Source of the DNA: Oligoflexus sp.
Lineage (GTDB): Bacteria > Bdellovibrionota_B > Oligoflexia > Oligoflexales > Oligoflexaceae
Assembly (NCBI GenBank): GCA_030151925.1
Contig: JASLCY010000178.1
Coordinates: 1 to 6,069, forward strand
Direction: 5' to 3'
DNA length: 6,069 nucleotides
Shown: in pieces, positions 1 to 6,069 of the stretch
How the letters are laid out: the number at the start of each line of letters is the position of its first letter
Numbering within the stretch: position 1 is the stretch's first letter
The notes under the pieces: model-generated
What the model was told of the DNA's origin: nothing
The model's input: the letters and a program-made list of their open reading frames with translations, nothing else
The model's database searches: none
Position numbers and translations under genes: made by a program

Positions 1-2
1 GC

Positions 3-497
3 ACTTTCAACCGCTACATGAAGCCCTATAAGAACATCATCCGGAACTACATCCGCGGCGGCGGCCGTTATCTCCGCAGCTGCATGGGCGGTTATCTCGC
101 GGGCCAGCCGGGATTCGACATCATCCCGGGAAAAGCCGACGAATACATCGCGCTCAGGCACGCTGAAGTGAAAGACGACGACGACACCGTGATCGAACTC
201 GAATGGGGCCATCATCCTCGTCTCATGTACTTCCAGGACGGCCCGTTCTTCGCCCTCTCCGAGCAGAATCCCTTCTCGATGGAGACGCAGGTCCTCGCGC
301 GCTACAAAAACCGCAACGGCCACGGCCCTGGCGAGATCGCCGCGATGGTCGCCCCTTATTATAAAGGGAAAGTGGGCGTCATCGGCCCTCATCCGGAAGC
401 GTCCCGGAGCTGGTTCCTCGATAACGACCTGGACCTTCCCCAGAGGCTGGCCGGGGATCTGGGCCGAGAACTCCTTTTGACTTTGATGAAGCAGTAG
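3..497 (+). CDS. Class I glutamine amidotransferase-like protein (BPL_N type), 3' part
   Basis: The reading frame is open from the left edge, and codons 3-17 (TFNRY) precede the first ATG at 18, so the true start lies outside the window and only the C-terminal part is present. Numbering from that ATG, the nucleophile elbow is at residues 19-25 (LRSCMGG, Cys22), followed by YLAG. The His/Glu pair is in the GPHPEA stretch (His125, Glu127). Cys-His-Glu in this order, plus the G-G-G-R-Y before the Cys and the YFQDGPFF strand, fits the glutamine-amidotransferase-like fold of the BPL_N family. The usual elbow is G-x-C-x-G; here the first Gly is Arg, an oddity near the oxyanion hole. Members often have unknown substrates, so glutaminase activity is not assured. 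The stop lies 8 bases before the TTG assigned to the downstream synthetase, suggesting one operon. An accessory role in making, trimming or modifying that enzyme's product is inference only. Confidence 0.8.
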   Translation, partial: TFNRYMKPYKNIIRNYIRGGGRYLRSCMGGYLAGQPGFDIIPGKADEYIALRHAEVKDDDDTVIELEWGHHPRLMYFQDGPFFALSEQNPFSMETQVLARYKNRNGHGPGEIAAMVAPYYKGKVGVIGPHPEASRSWFLDNDLDLPQRLAGDLGRELLLTLMKQ

Positions 498-505
498 CTT
501 AAAAA

Positions 506-3500
506 TTGCGTGAGGTACGGAACACCCGTCCCAGACCGGCATCGGGGGGCATCTTGCGCAATCGTAACAGACTCGACACCATCGTCCCGCCCGTCTCGGC
601 CTCCCCGGTGGAAGAAACGCTGCCCGCTTATTTCCAGTGGTGCGCCGAGCGTTATGCCGATCGCATCGCCCTCGAGTTCCAAGGGCAAGCCCTCACCTAC
701 GGACAATTGAAAGCGCGCGTGGATAAGTTCGCGCAGCATCTCTACGCCGAAGGCATTTCGCGCGGGGATCGCGTGGCGATCTACATGCCGCGCGGGCTCG
801 ATATGTTCGTGGCGGTGCTGGGCGCGCTGGAGGTCGGCGCAACCTATGTGCCTATGGATCCGGGTTTTCCCCTGGAGCGCGTGACTTACATCATCGAAGA
901 CAGCGGCGCCGTCCTCCTGCTGACGACGCGCACGTTGACCTCGGCCGTGCTCGAGGTCCCCTGTCTGTTCATGGATGAATCACTCTCCGACATCCTCGAT
1001 ACGGAACGCGAATACCCGCCCGCCAAGGTCAGCGGCGTGCAGCCAAGCGACCTCGCCTATATCATCTATACCTCGGGTTCGACCGGCAGGCCCAAAGGCG
1101 TCATGATTCGCCATGCGAGCATTTGCCACTTCATCCGCTCCGAGAGCTCGGTGCTGCAGCTGCGGGCCGACGATCAGGTCTATCAGGGTTTTTCCCTGTC
1201 CTTCGATATGTCGCTCGAAGAGATCTGGACCGCGTTCTGGGCGGGAGCGAAACTTCTCGTTGCCGGTCCCGAGCATCTGAGCGCCGGCCCCGAGCTCGGG
1301 CATCTGCTGGCGCAAGCGGGCATCACGGTGTGGCACTGCGTGCCGACGCTGCTCGCGATGCAGGAGCATGAGATACCTTCGCTGCGTTTGATCAACCTCG
1401 GCGGCGAAGCGTGCCCGCCCGATCTCGTGCGCCGCTGGTATCACAAGGGCCGCAGGCTCCTGAATACCTACGGCCCGACCGAGACGACCGTGACCGCGAC
1501 CTATGCGGAGCTCGTGCCCGATGAACCCGTGACGATAGGCGTGGCCTTGCCGGGTTACGAGACGATAGTCCTCGATGAGCATTTGCAGCCCGTTCCGGAC
1601 GGAGCGGAAGGCGAGCTTTGCATCGGCGGGCCGGGCCTCGCCGCGGGTTACGTGAACCAACCGGAACTGACCGCCGAGAAGTTCGTCGCCTTGTCGCTCG
1701 ATTTCGCGGGCGGGACCCGGGACGTTTATCGTTCCGGCGACCTGGTGAAGGTCGACGAGCGGGGCAACATCGTTTTCCTCGGGCGCATCGATACGCAGGT
1801 GAAGATCCGCGGATTCCGCGTCGAGCTCGGCGAGATCGAAGCGGTGCTCATGCAGGAGGAGGCGGTGAAATCCGCCGTCGTCGCGATGCTGAAGGATCCG
1901 AACCAGATCGAGACGCTGGTGGCCTTCGCAGTGCTCAGGCCCGAGAAGAAGTTCGACGAGGCGGGGCTCTGGCAATCGCTGCGTTCGCGTCTGCCGGCTT
2001 ATATGGTGCCGACCGTCCTCAGCGTGATGCCTGAATTCCCGCTCCTGCCGAGCGGCAAGGTCGACCGGAAGAGGCTGAGTTTTCCCGAGGGCGCCCAGGT
2101 GCGGTCGTCGGCGGCTATCGTCGCGCCGAAGTCCTTGCTCGAGATCCAGCTGCATGCGGTATGGAGCAAGATCTTCGCGCCGATGCCCGTCTCCATCGAC
2201 GACGATTTCTTCCTCGATCTCGGCGGCCACTCGCTGCGCGCGGCGCTCATGGTCTCCCAGATGCGCAAGGAGATGGGCATGTCCGTCATCTCCATGCAGC
2301 ATATCTATCAGCATCCGACGATCCGTAAGCTCGCCGCGTTCATCGAACAGAACTTCAGCCTCGAGCCGGACGAGACGCCGCTCGCGCCCGCGGCCCGCAT
2401 CCCGCAGCTGCGATACGCGCTCTGCGTGGCGGCGCAGTCGGTCGCCCTGCTCGTGATCTTCGGGATCTTCGCCCTGCAATGGCTCGTGCCTTATTTCAGC
2501 TACTCCTACATGATCCAGCATGCGGAGACGAAGATCCTCGCGCTCTTCCTCTCGTTCGTGACCTATGCCAGCACCTTCCCCATCGTGGTGGTGCTGGCCA
2601 TCGCCGTGAAGTGGCTCGTCATCGGCCGCTATAAGGAAGGCGATCATCCGCTCTGGGGCGTTTATTACTTCCGCTGGTGGTTCGTGCGCCGCGTGCAGGA
2701 TCTCGTGCCCCAATACCTCATGCGGGGGACGCCGCTGCTCAACATGTATTATCGGGCCCTGGGCGCGAAGATCGGCCGCAGCGTTTATATGGGGCACGTG
2801 AAGATCGATGCGCCCGACCTCTTCGCGGTGGGCAATTGCTCGTCGATCGGCGACGGCGCGATCATCAGCTCGTGTTCCGTCGAACGCGGTATCCTGCGCC
2901 TCAGGAAGGTGACGATAGGCGAGCACTGCGTCGTCGGCCACAACAGTGGGCTGGGCCTGGATTCGGTCATGCGGGACGGCTCGGAGCTCGAGGATCTCTC
3001 GCTGCTGCCGAACGGCCAGACCCTGCCGGCTTATGAATGCTGGTCGGGTTCGCCCGCGGCTTACGTCTCGCAGCGCGACAGGACCGAGATCGCCCGTCGC
3101 AGCGAGAGGCCGATGTGGACCGTGCGCGGTTATTGCCTGCTCGGCCTGCTGTCGGCGAGCCTGCCGCTCTTCGCGCTGGGGCCGGTGCTGCCGGGCCTCA
3201 TCCTCCTCGCGGAGCTCGATTATGCGAGCAACGAGGCGAACTTCCTCGCGTTCTCGCCGCTCGTCGCCCTGTTCTTCGTGCTCAGCATGAGCCTGCAGAT
3301 CATCATCTTCAAGAAGCTGATCGTCGGCCGGATGCGGGCGGGCACCGTGAGCCTCTCGAGCTTCCGCTACATCAGGTTCTGGTTCGTGAGCCGTCTGATG
3401 GACATCAACCTCGAGCTCATCAAACCGCTGTATGCGACGCTCTATCTCGCGCCCCTTTATAGGGCGCTCGGCGTGAAGATCGGGAAAAGGTCGGAAGTCT

Positions 3501-4534
3501 CGACCGCCGAATCCGTGCTCTGGGACCTGCTCAGCCTCGACGATGAATGTTTTATCGCCGACGGCGTCTCCCTCGGCGTGCCGCGGGTCGCGGACGGTTT
3601 CATCGAATTCAAGCCGACCGCGGTCGGGAAAAGGACCTTCCTCGGCAACAGCTCGCTCGTCTCGGCGGGAACGGTGCTCGGCGATAAGGTCCTCGTCGGC
3701 TGCCTGTCCGTTCCACCGAAAGACGCCGCGCGCCGGGCGGAGAATTCCACCTCGTGGTTCGGCTCGCCGGCCCTCTTCTTGCCGCAAAGGCAGATCATCA
3801 CCAAGTTCGACGAACGCAGCACGTTCCTGCCTTCGAAGCGGCTCTACGTGATGCGCCTCGCGATCGAATTCATCCGCATACTCCTGCCGCTGAGCTGCGT
3901 GATCGGCATCAGCTCCTTGATCGTCTCGGTGATGGTGACGCTGACCCTCTTCGGATTCACCGCGCTCGATCTCGTCATGATCCTGCCTTTCATCAGCATC
4001 GGCGCGGGCATCGTCAGCGGCCTCATGACCTGGGTCGTCAAACGCCTCGTGATAGGCACCTACGAGCCGCGCATCCGTCCGCTGTGGAGCCCCTTCGTGT
4101 GGCGAAGCGAGCTCGTGACCTGCCTCTATGAGAACCTGGCGGCGCCGCTGCTGCTCAACAACCTGCGAGGAACGCCCTTCATCAACATGTATCTGCGCCT
4201 GCTCGGCTGCAAGATCGGCAAGCGCGTTTACAACGATACCACCGATATCACCGAGTTCGATGTGGTGACGGTGGGCGACGATGTTGCTCTTAACGATGAC
4301 TGCGGGTTGCAGACGCATCTCTTCGAAGACCGCCTGATGAAGATCTCGCACGTGAACGTGGGGGATCGGTGCACGGTCGGGGCGCGTTCGATCATCCTTT
4401 ACGATTCGATCATGGAGCCGGATTCGCAGCTCGGCGACCTGTCGATGTTGATGAAGGGCGAGACTCTGCCCCGGGGAACCGAATGGGAGGGTTCCCCAGC
4501 GCAGAAGATCAGGCACGGCCAGAGAATTCAGTAA
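506..4534 (+). CDS. Pls/PosA-family membrane-bound single-module nonribosomal peptide synthetase
   Basis: A 1342-residue protein with, in order: an adenylation domain (about 35-530) with cores LTYGQL (63-68), IIYTSGSTGRPKG (186-198), NTYGPTE (320-326), YRSGDL (408-413), KIRGFRVELGEIE (433-445) and LPSGKVDRK with catalytic Lys518; a carrier domain (about 545-620) with phosphopantetheine-site Ser576 in LGGHSL; then three repeats of a hydrophobic helix pair plus a hexapeptide beta-helix segment (about 632-1342). Hydrophobic stretches lie near 638-661, 677-706, 876-902, 914-935, 1125-1149 and 1153-1178. There is no HHxxxDG condensation motif and no thioesterase. This matches the epsilon-poly-L-lysine synthetase type in order and length (about 1,300 residues), where the amino acid is activated, loaded on the carrier and polymerised at the membrane by the C-terminal region. 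By analogy the product is a short isopeptide homopolymer; the monomer is unknown. The TTG start at 506 is the longest choice and has no clear ribosome site. TTG at 554 (after a G6 run) and GTG at 608 are alternatives upstream of the first adenylation motif. Confidence 0.88.
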   Translation: MREVRNTRPRPASGGILRNRNRLDTIVPPVSASPVEETLPAYFQWCAERYADRIALEFQGQALTYGQLKARVDKFAQHLYAEGISRGDRVAIYMPRGLDMFVAVLGALEVGATYVPMDPGFPLERVTYIIEDSGAVLLLTTRTLTSAVLEVPCLFMDESLSDILDTEREYPPAKVSGVQPSDLAYIIYTSGSTGRPKGVMIRHASICHFIRSESSVLQLRADDQVYQGFSLSFDMSLEEIWTAFWAGAKLLVAGPEHLSAGPELGHLLAQAGITVWHCVPTLLAMQEHEIPSLRLINLGGEACPPDLVRRWYHKGRRLLNTYGPTETTVTATYAELVPDEPVTIGVALPGYETIVLDEHLQPVPDGAEGELCIGGPGLAAGYVNQPELTAEKFVALSLDFAGGTRDVYRSGDLVKVDERGNIVFLGRIDTQVKIRGFRVELGEIEAVLMQEEAVKSAVVAMLKDPNQIETLVAFAVLRPEKKFDEAGLWQSLRSRLPAYMVPTVLSVMPEFPLLPSGKVDRKRLSFPEGAQVRSSAAIVAPKSLLEIQLHAVWSKIFAPMPVSIDDDFFLDLGGHSLRAALMVSQMRKEMGMSVISMQHIYQHPTIRKLAAFIEQNFSLEPDETPLAPAARIPQLRYALCVAAQSVALLVIFGIFALQWLVPYFSYSYMIQHAETKILALFLSFVTYASTFPIVVVLAIAVKWLVIGRYKEGDHPLWGVYYFRWWFVRRVQDLVPQYLMRGTPLLNMYYRALGAKIGRSVYMGHVKIDAPDLFAVGNCSSIGDGAIISSCSVERGILRLRKVTIGEHCVVGHNSGLGLDSVMRDGSELEDLSLLPNGQTLPAYECWSGSPAAYVSQRDRTEIARRSERPMWTVRGYCLLGLLSASLPLFALGPVLPGLILLAELDYASNEANFLAFSPLVALFFVLSMSLQIIIFKKLIVGRMRAGTVSLSSFRYIRFWFVSRLMDINLELIKPLYATLYLAPLYRALGVKIGKRSEVSTAESVLWDLLSLDDECFIADGVSLGVPRVADGFIEFKPTAVGKRTFLGNSSLVSAGTVLGDKVLVGCLSVPPKDAARRAENSTSWFGSPALFLPQRQIITKFDERSTFLPSKRLYVMRLAIEFIRILLPLSCVIGISSLIVSVMVTLTLFGFTALDLVMILPFISIGAGIVSGLMTWVVKRLVIGTYEPRIRPLWSPFVWRSELVTCLYENLAAPLLLNNLRGTPFINMYLRLLGCKIGKRVYNDTTDITEFDVVTVGDDVALNDDCGLQTHLFEDRLMKISHVNVGDRCTVGARSIILYDSIMEPDSQLGDLSMLMKGETLPRGTEWEGSPAQKIRHGQRIQ
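544..556 (+). promoter_or_regulatory. Possible ribosome binding site and alternative TTG start of the synthetase
   Basis: A GGGGGG run (544-549) sits 4 bases before an in-frame TTG (554-556, codon 17 of the long version). The TTG at 506 has only an A-rich stretch and no purine-rich GGAG-like site before it. Starting here would remove 16 residues rich in Arg and Pro and would leave a 56-base gap after the amidotransferase-like gene. All recognised adenylation motifs lie downstream, so domain content cannot decide between the two starts. Confidence 0.3.
2399..4534 (+). repeat. Three tandem protein-level repeats (helix pair + left-handed beta-helix) in the synthetase C-terminus
   Basis: The C-terminal half consists of three diverged copies, about residues 632-855, 870-1093 and 1110-1342. 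Each has a hydrophobic helix pair closing with K-x-L-(V/I)-(I/V)-G (KWLVIG 702-707, KKLIVG 936-941, KRLVIG 1179-1184). Then comes a L-G-x-K-I-G-(R/K) turn (752-758, 988-994, 1233-1239), a hexapeptide-type segment with motifs such as VTIGEHCVVG, TAVGKRTFLG and VNVGDRCTVG, and a closing W-x-G-S-P-A (846-851, 1084-1089, 1327-1332). The period is 236-245 residues at the K-I-G motif and 238-243 at W-x-G-S-P-A. This corresponds to the NRPS terminal domain modelled as TIGR02353 and to the three soluble domains between membrane helices described for epsilon-poly-L-lysine synthetase. The hexapeptide motifs resemble those of left-handed beta-helix acyltransferases. The copies are too diverged at DNA level to be recent duplications. 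Confidence 0.85.
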
Positions 4535-4554
4535 GGCTTCTCGCCTCGAGAGAT

Positions 4555-4572
4555 GATGGGCATGAGCCCATC
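4555..4572. terminator. Hairpin between convergent genes, possible bidirectional terminator
   Basis: GATGGGC (4555-4561) pairs perfectly with GCCCATC (4566-4572) around a 4-base loop, ATGA. It lies in the 52-base gap (4535-4586) between the synthetase stop and the stop of the protease gene on the other strand, the expected place for a shared terminator. No T-run follows on either strand, so it is not a classical intrinsic terminator. A weaker 5-bp hairpin (TCTCG/CGAGA, 4539-4551) lies next to it. Confidence 0.4.
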
Positions 4573-4586
4573 GCCGCAGGAAGCTT

Positions 4587-5381
4587 TCAGGGTTTCACGA
4601 GATTGGTAGTCGGTTGTTTGACCGAAGCGTTGTAAAGCGCGAGGGCCTTATCCATCTGCTTCGCCAGGTCCTTCTCGCGATTCTCGGGATTCGGGTGGTC
4701 CGAGAGCAGTTCGGGCGGGCGGCTGCCGCTCAGTTGGTTCATGCGTTGCCAGAGCGCGAGCGCTTCCCGCGGATCGTAGCCGGCCTTCGCCATATATTCG
4801 AGTCCGACGCGATCCGCCTCCGATTCGTGGAAACGGCTGAAAGGCAAAGCCACGCCGTAATTCGCGCCGATGCCGAGAACCGCTGCGATCGTATCCTTAT
4901 AAGCCGAGGTGCTGAACACGGCGCCGGAGAGATTGAGGCCCTGCTGCAGGATCTCCGCCTGGCTCATGCGTTCGGCCGAATGCCTGAGGACGGCGTGAGC
5001 GACCTCGTGGCCCAGGACCGCCGCGAGGCCCGCGTTGTTCTTCGCGATCGGAACGAGCGCGGTATAGACCACGATCTTGCCGCCCGGCAGGCAGAACGCG
5101 TTCACCTCATCGCTCTGCACGACCGTGAATTGCCAATCGAAATCAGCGCCGGAAGCGGCGGCGATGCGTTTGGCGACCGTCATCACCTGATTGTTCAGAG
5201 CCGCGTTCTGCGAGATCTTCGACTTCGCCAAGGTGTCTTTGTAAGCCTGAGCGCCGAGATCGTTCATCGTCGCGTCCGACTGGAAGTTCAATTGCATCCT
5301 GTGCGTCTCGGGAGTCGTCACGCAGGCTGTGAACATCGACGTCGCAAGGAAGATTCCGCCAAAGGCATACCTAAGTTTCAT
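4587..5381 (-). CDS. M48-family zinc metalloprotease, secreted lipoprotein
   Basis: A 264-residue protein. The N-terminus is a short signal sequence (Lys2, Arg4, hydrophobic core, then FTAC) with a probable lipidated Cys20; Phe at -3 is a slightly loose lipobox. Residue +2 is Val rather than Asp, so outer-membrane sorting is likely if E. coli-type rules apply. The M48 signature is complete: HEVAH (125-129) gives two zinc ligands and the catalytic Glu126, HESEAD (185-190) supplies the third ligand (probably Glu186), and D-H-P-x-P-E-N-R (228-235) is the usual C-terminal M48 signature. A FCLPGGKIVVYTAL stretch (97-110) precedes the active-site helix, as in periplasmic YggG/LoiP-like and BepA-like proteases that degrade misfolded envelope proteins. 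No TPR repeats follow, so it is the short form. ATG at 5381 has GGAG (5386-5389) 4 bases upstream. The ketoacyl synthase gene ends 20 bases upstream, so co-transcription is likely. The exact substrate is unknown. Confidence 0.92.
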   Translation of the reverse strand: MKLRYAFGGIFLATSMFTACVTTPETHRMQLNFQSDATMNDLGAQAYKDTLAKSKISQNAALNNQVMTVAKRIAAASGADFDWQFTVVQSDEVNAFCLPGGKIVVYTALVPIAKNNAGLAAVLGHEVAHAVLRHSAERMSQAEILQQGLNLSGAVFSTSAYKDTIAAVLGIGANYGVALPFSRFHESEADRVGLEYMAKAGYDPREALALWQRMNQLSGSRPPELLSDHPNPENREKDLAKQMDKALALYNASVKQPTTNLVKP

Positions 5382-5385
5382 GGGG

Positions 5386-5389
5386 CTCC
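5386..5389 (-). promoter_or_regulatory. Ribosome binding site of the M48 protease gene
   Basis: Read on the minus strand, GGAG lies 4 bases before the ATG at 5381, in the 20-base gap after the ketoacyl synthase stop. The spacing is short but it supports this ATG, which also gives an intact signal peptide and lipobox. Confidence 0.5.
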
Positions 5390-5401
5390 GGTCTCATCGC
5401 T

Positions 5402-6069
5402 TCAGGTTTTTTCGAGCAGAGTCGCACCCCAGGTCAGCCCGCTGCCGACCACGGCGAGTGCAATCCGATCGCCTTTTTTAAACCGTTCCCAGTTCATGGA
5501 CAAGACCGAAGGCGCGCCAGCTGAACCTTGATTGCCGAGCTCAGCCACATTGTGAAGATGGCAGTCAGTTGCAATGCCAAGACGATCAGCTGCAGACGTA
5601 ATCATGCGCAAATTGGCCTGATGTCCCGTGAAATAGGTGACATCTTTGGGCGTCATATTGTTCTTGGCCAGGATCTGCTCGGTGACTTCGATCGTGCGGG
5701 TGATGGCGAACTTCTGCACGGCCTTGCCGTTCTGCGAGAAGCATTCGGCATCGGGAACCTTCACGAGATCGTAGCCGCTCGGATCCGAGTAGAGCAGGGT
5801 ATCGATGACCTTGAGCGAACCGGGGCGCGGCTCGGACGAGAGTATCGCCGCCGAGCAGCCGTCGCCGAAGAGGATGCACGAATTGCGGTCGGTAAAATCC
5901 ATGCGCAGCGAATAACGCTCGGGATTGAAGAGGGCCATGGTCTGCTGCACGCCGGTGGAGATCATCTGCCGCGCGACGTGCAGGTCGAGGACGAACGAGC
6001 TGCAGGCGGAGTTCGCGGCGAAACTCGGCTGGAACTGCCTGAGCTTCGACGCGAACTCCGCCTGCAGCT
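5402..6069 (-). CDS. 3-oxoacyl-ACP synthase III (FabH-like ketosynthase), 3' part
   Basis: The frame stays open through the right edge, so the N-terminus is outside; an internal ATG at 5965 is not the start. Translating from the edge gives a stretch ending NSACSSFVLDLHVARQM, whose Cys (codon 6002-6004) sits where the KAS III nucleophile is expected. FGDG (5858-5869) is the conserved glycine-rich turn. His in FTGHQAN (codon 5621-5623) and Asn in LGNQGSA (codon 5531-5533) complete the Cys-His-Asn triad. His to Asn spacing is 30 residues, the same as His244/Asn274 in E. coli FabH, and Cys to His is 127 against 132. The C-terminal GSGLTWGATLL is typical of the family. FabH starts fatty acid synthesis by condensing an acyl-CoA with malonyl-ACP; related enzymes act in secondary metabolism. 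The context after the Cys is C-S-S-F rather than the usual C-A-G/C-S-G-F, so a non-housekeeping paralogue is possible. The protease gene follows 20 bases downstream. Confidence 0.9.
   Translation of the reverse strand, partial: LQAEFASKLRQFQPSFAANSACSSFVLDLHVARQMISTGVQQTMALFNPERYSLRMDFTDRNSCILFGDGCSAAILSSEPRPGSLKVIDTLLYSDPSGYDLVKVPDAECFSQNGKAVQKFAITRTIEVTEQILAKNNMTPKDVTYFTGHQANLRMITSAADRLGIATDCHLHNVAELGNQGSAGAPSVLSMNWERFKKGDRIALAVVGSGLTWGATLLEKT

Noticed and set aside
173..186. Short GAC triplet run
   Set aside because: It is only four units and encodes four Asp in a surface loop of a coding gene; too short to be a meaningful repeat.
198..245. A double His followed later by Asp-Gly (HHPRLMYFQDG) in the amidotransferase-like protein, reminiscent of a condensation-domain HHxxxDG motif
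   Set aside because: The spacing is seven residues instead of three and the surrounding sequence fits the BPL_N fold, so it is not a condensation domain.
980..4516. A 1178-codon open frame on the minus strand lying inside the synthetase gene
   Set aside because: It is in exact codon register with the sense gene, so it stays open simply because the synthetase uses no TTA, CTA or TCA codons there. The translation is rich in His, Arg, Glu and Asp with no recognisable domain, as expected of the mirror of a GC-biased gene.
4614..5531. A 305-codon open frame on the plus strand across the protease gene
   Set aside because: It overlaps the protease gene, which has a complete M48 signature and signal peptide, and it crosses the gap into the ketosynthase gene. 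Its Arg/Glu/His-rich translation has no family resemblance.
5402..5965. Treating the ATG at 5965 as the start of the ketosynthase
   Set aside because: The frame continues to the right edge and the upstream codons encode the nucleophile Cys region, so the gene is cut by the window rather than truncated.

Overview
The window is a compact, GC-rich (about 60-65% by eye), fully coding stretch with two convergent gene pairs. A lipoprotein signal with a Cys lipobox on a secretory M48 protease points to a diderm (Gram-negative) bacterium. I cannot place it more closely from sequence alone. No tRNA, rRNA, CRISPR array, transposase or attachment site was seen, and no gene-free stretch exceeds 60 bases.

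Plus strand, left half: the C-terminal part of a class I glutamine-amidotransferase-like protein (BPL_N type) runs in from the left edge. After 8 bases (if the TTG start is right) comes the main feature, a protein of up to 1342 residues with adenylation domain, carrier (T) domain, and a membrane-embedded C-terminal half. That half is built from three tandem units of about 240 residues, each with hydrophobic helices followed by a left-handed beta-helix-like (hexapeptide) segment. This is the architecture of the Pls/PosA family: single-module synthetases without a canonical condensation or thioesterase domain. Its founding member makes epsilon-poly-L-lysine. The product here is unknown. A short cationic isopeptide homopolymer is the leading hypothesis, and the amidotransferase-like neighbour is a candidate accessory enzyme.

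Minus strand, right half: a ketoacyl-ACP synthase III (FabH-like, Cys-His-Asn triad visible) runs in from the right edge and is followed after 20 bases by an M48 zinc-metalloprotease lipoprotein, probably as one transcript. The two pairs meet tail to tail at a 52-base gap containing a perfect 7-bp hairpin that could stop transcription from both sides.

The most interesting part is the synthetase. Its three repeat units have diverged so that only the third keeps a histidine at the position aligned with Cys in unit 1 and Pro in unit 2, which nominates one unit as catalytic. Its manually derived specificity code contains an acidic residue that would suit a basic amino acid substrate.
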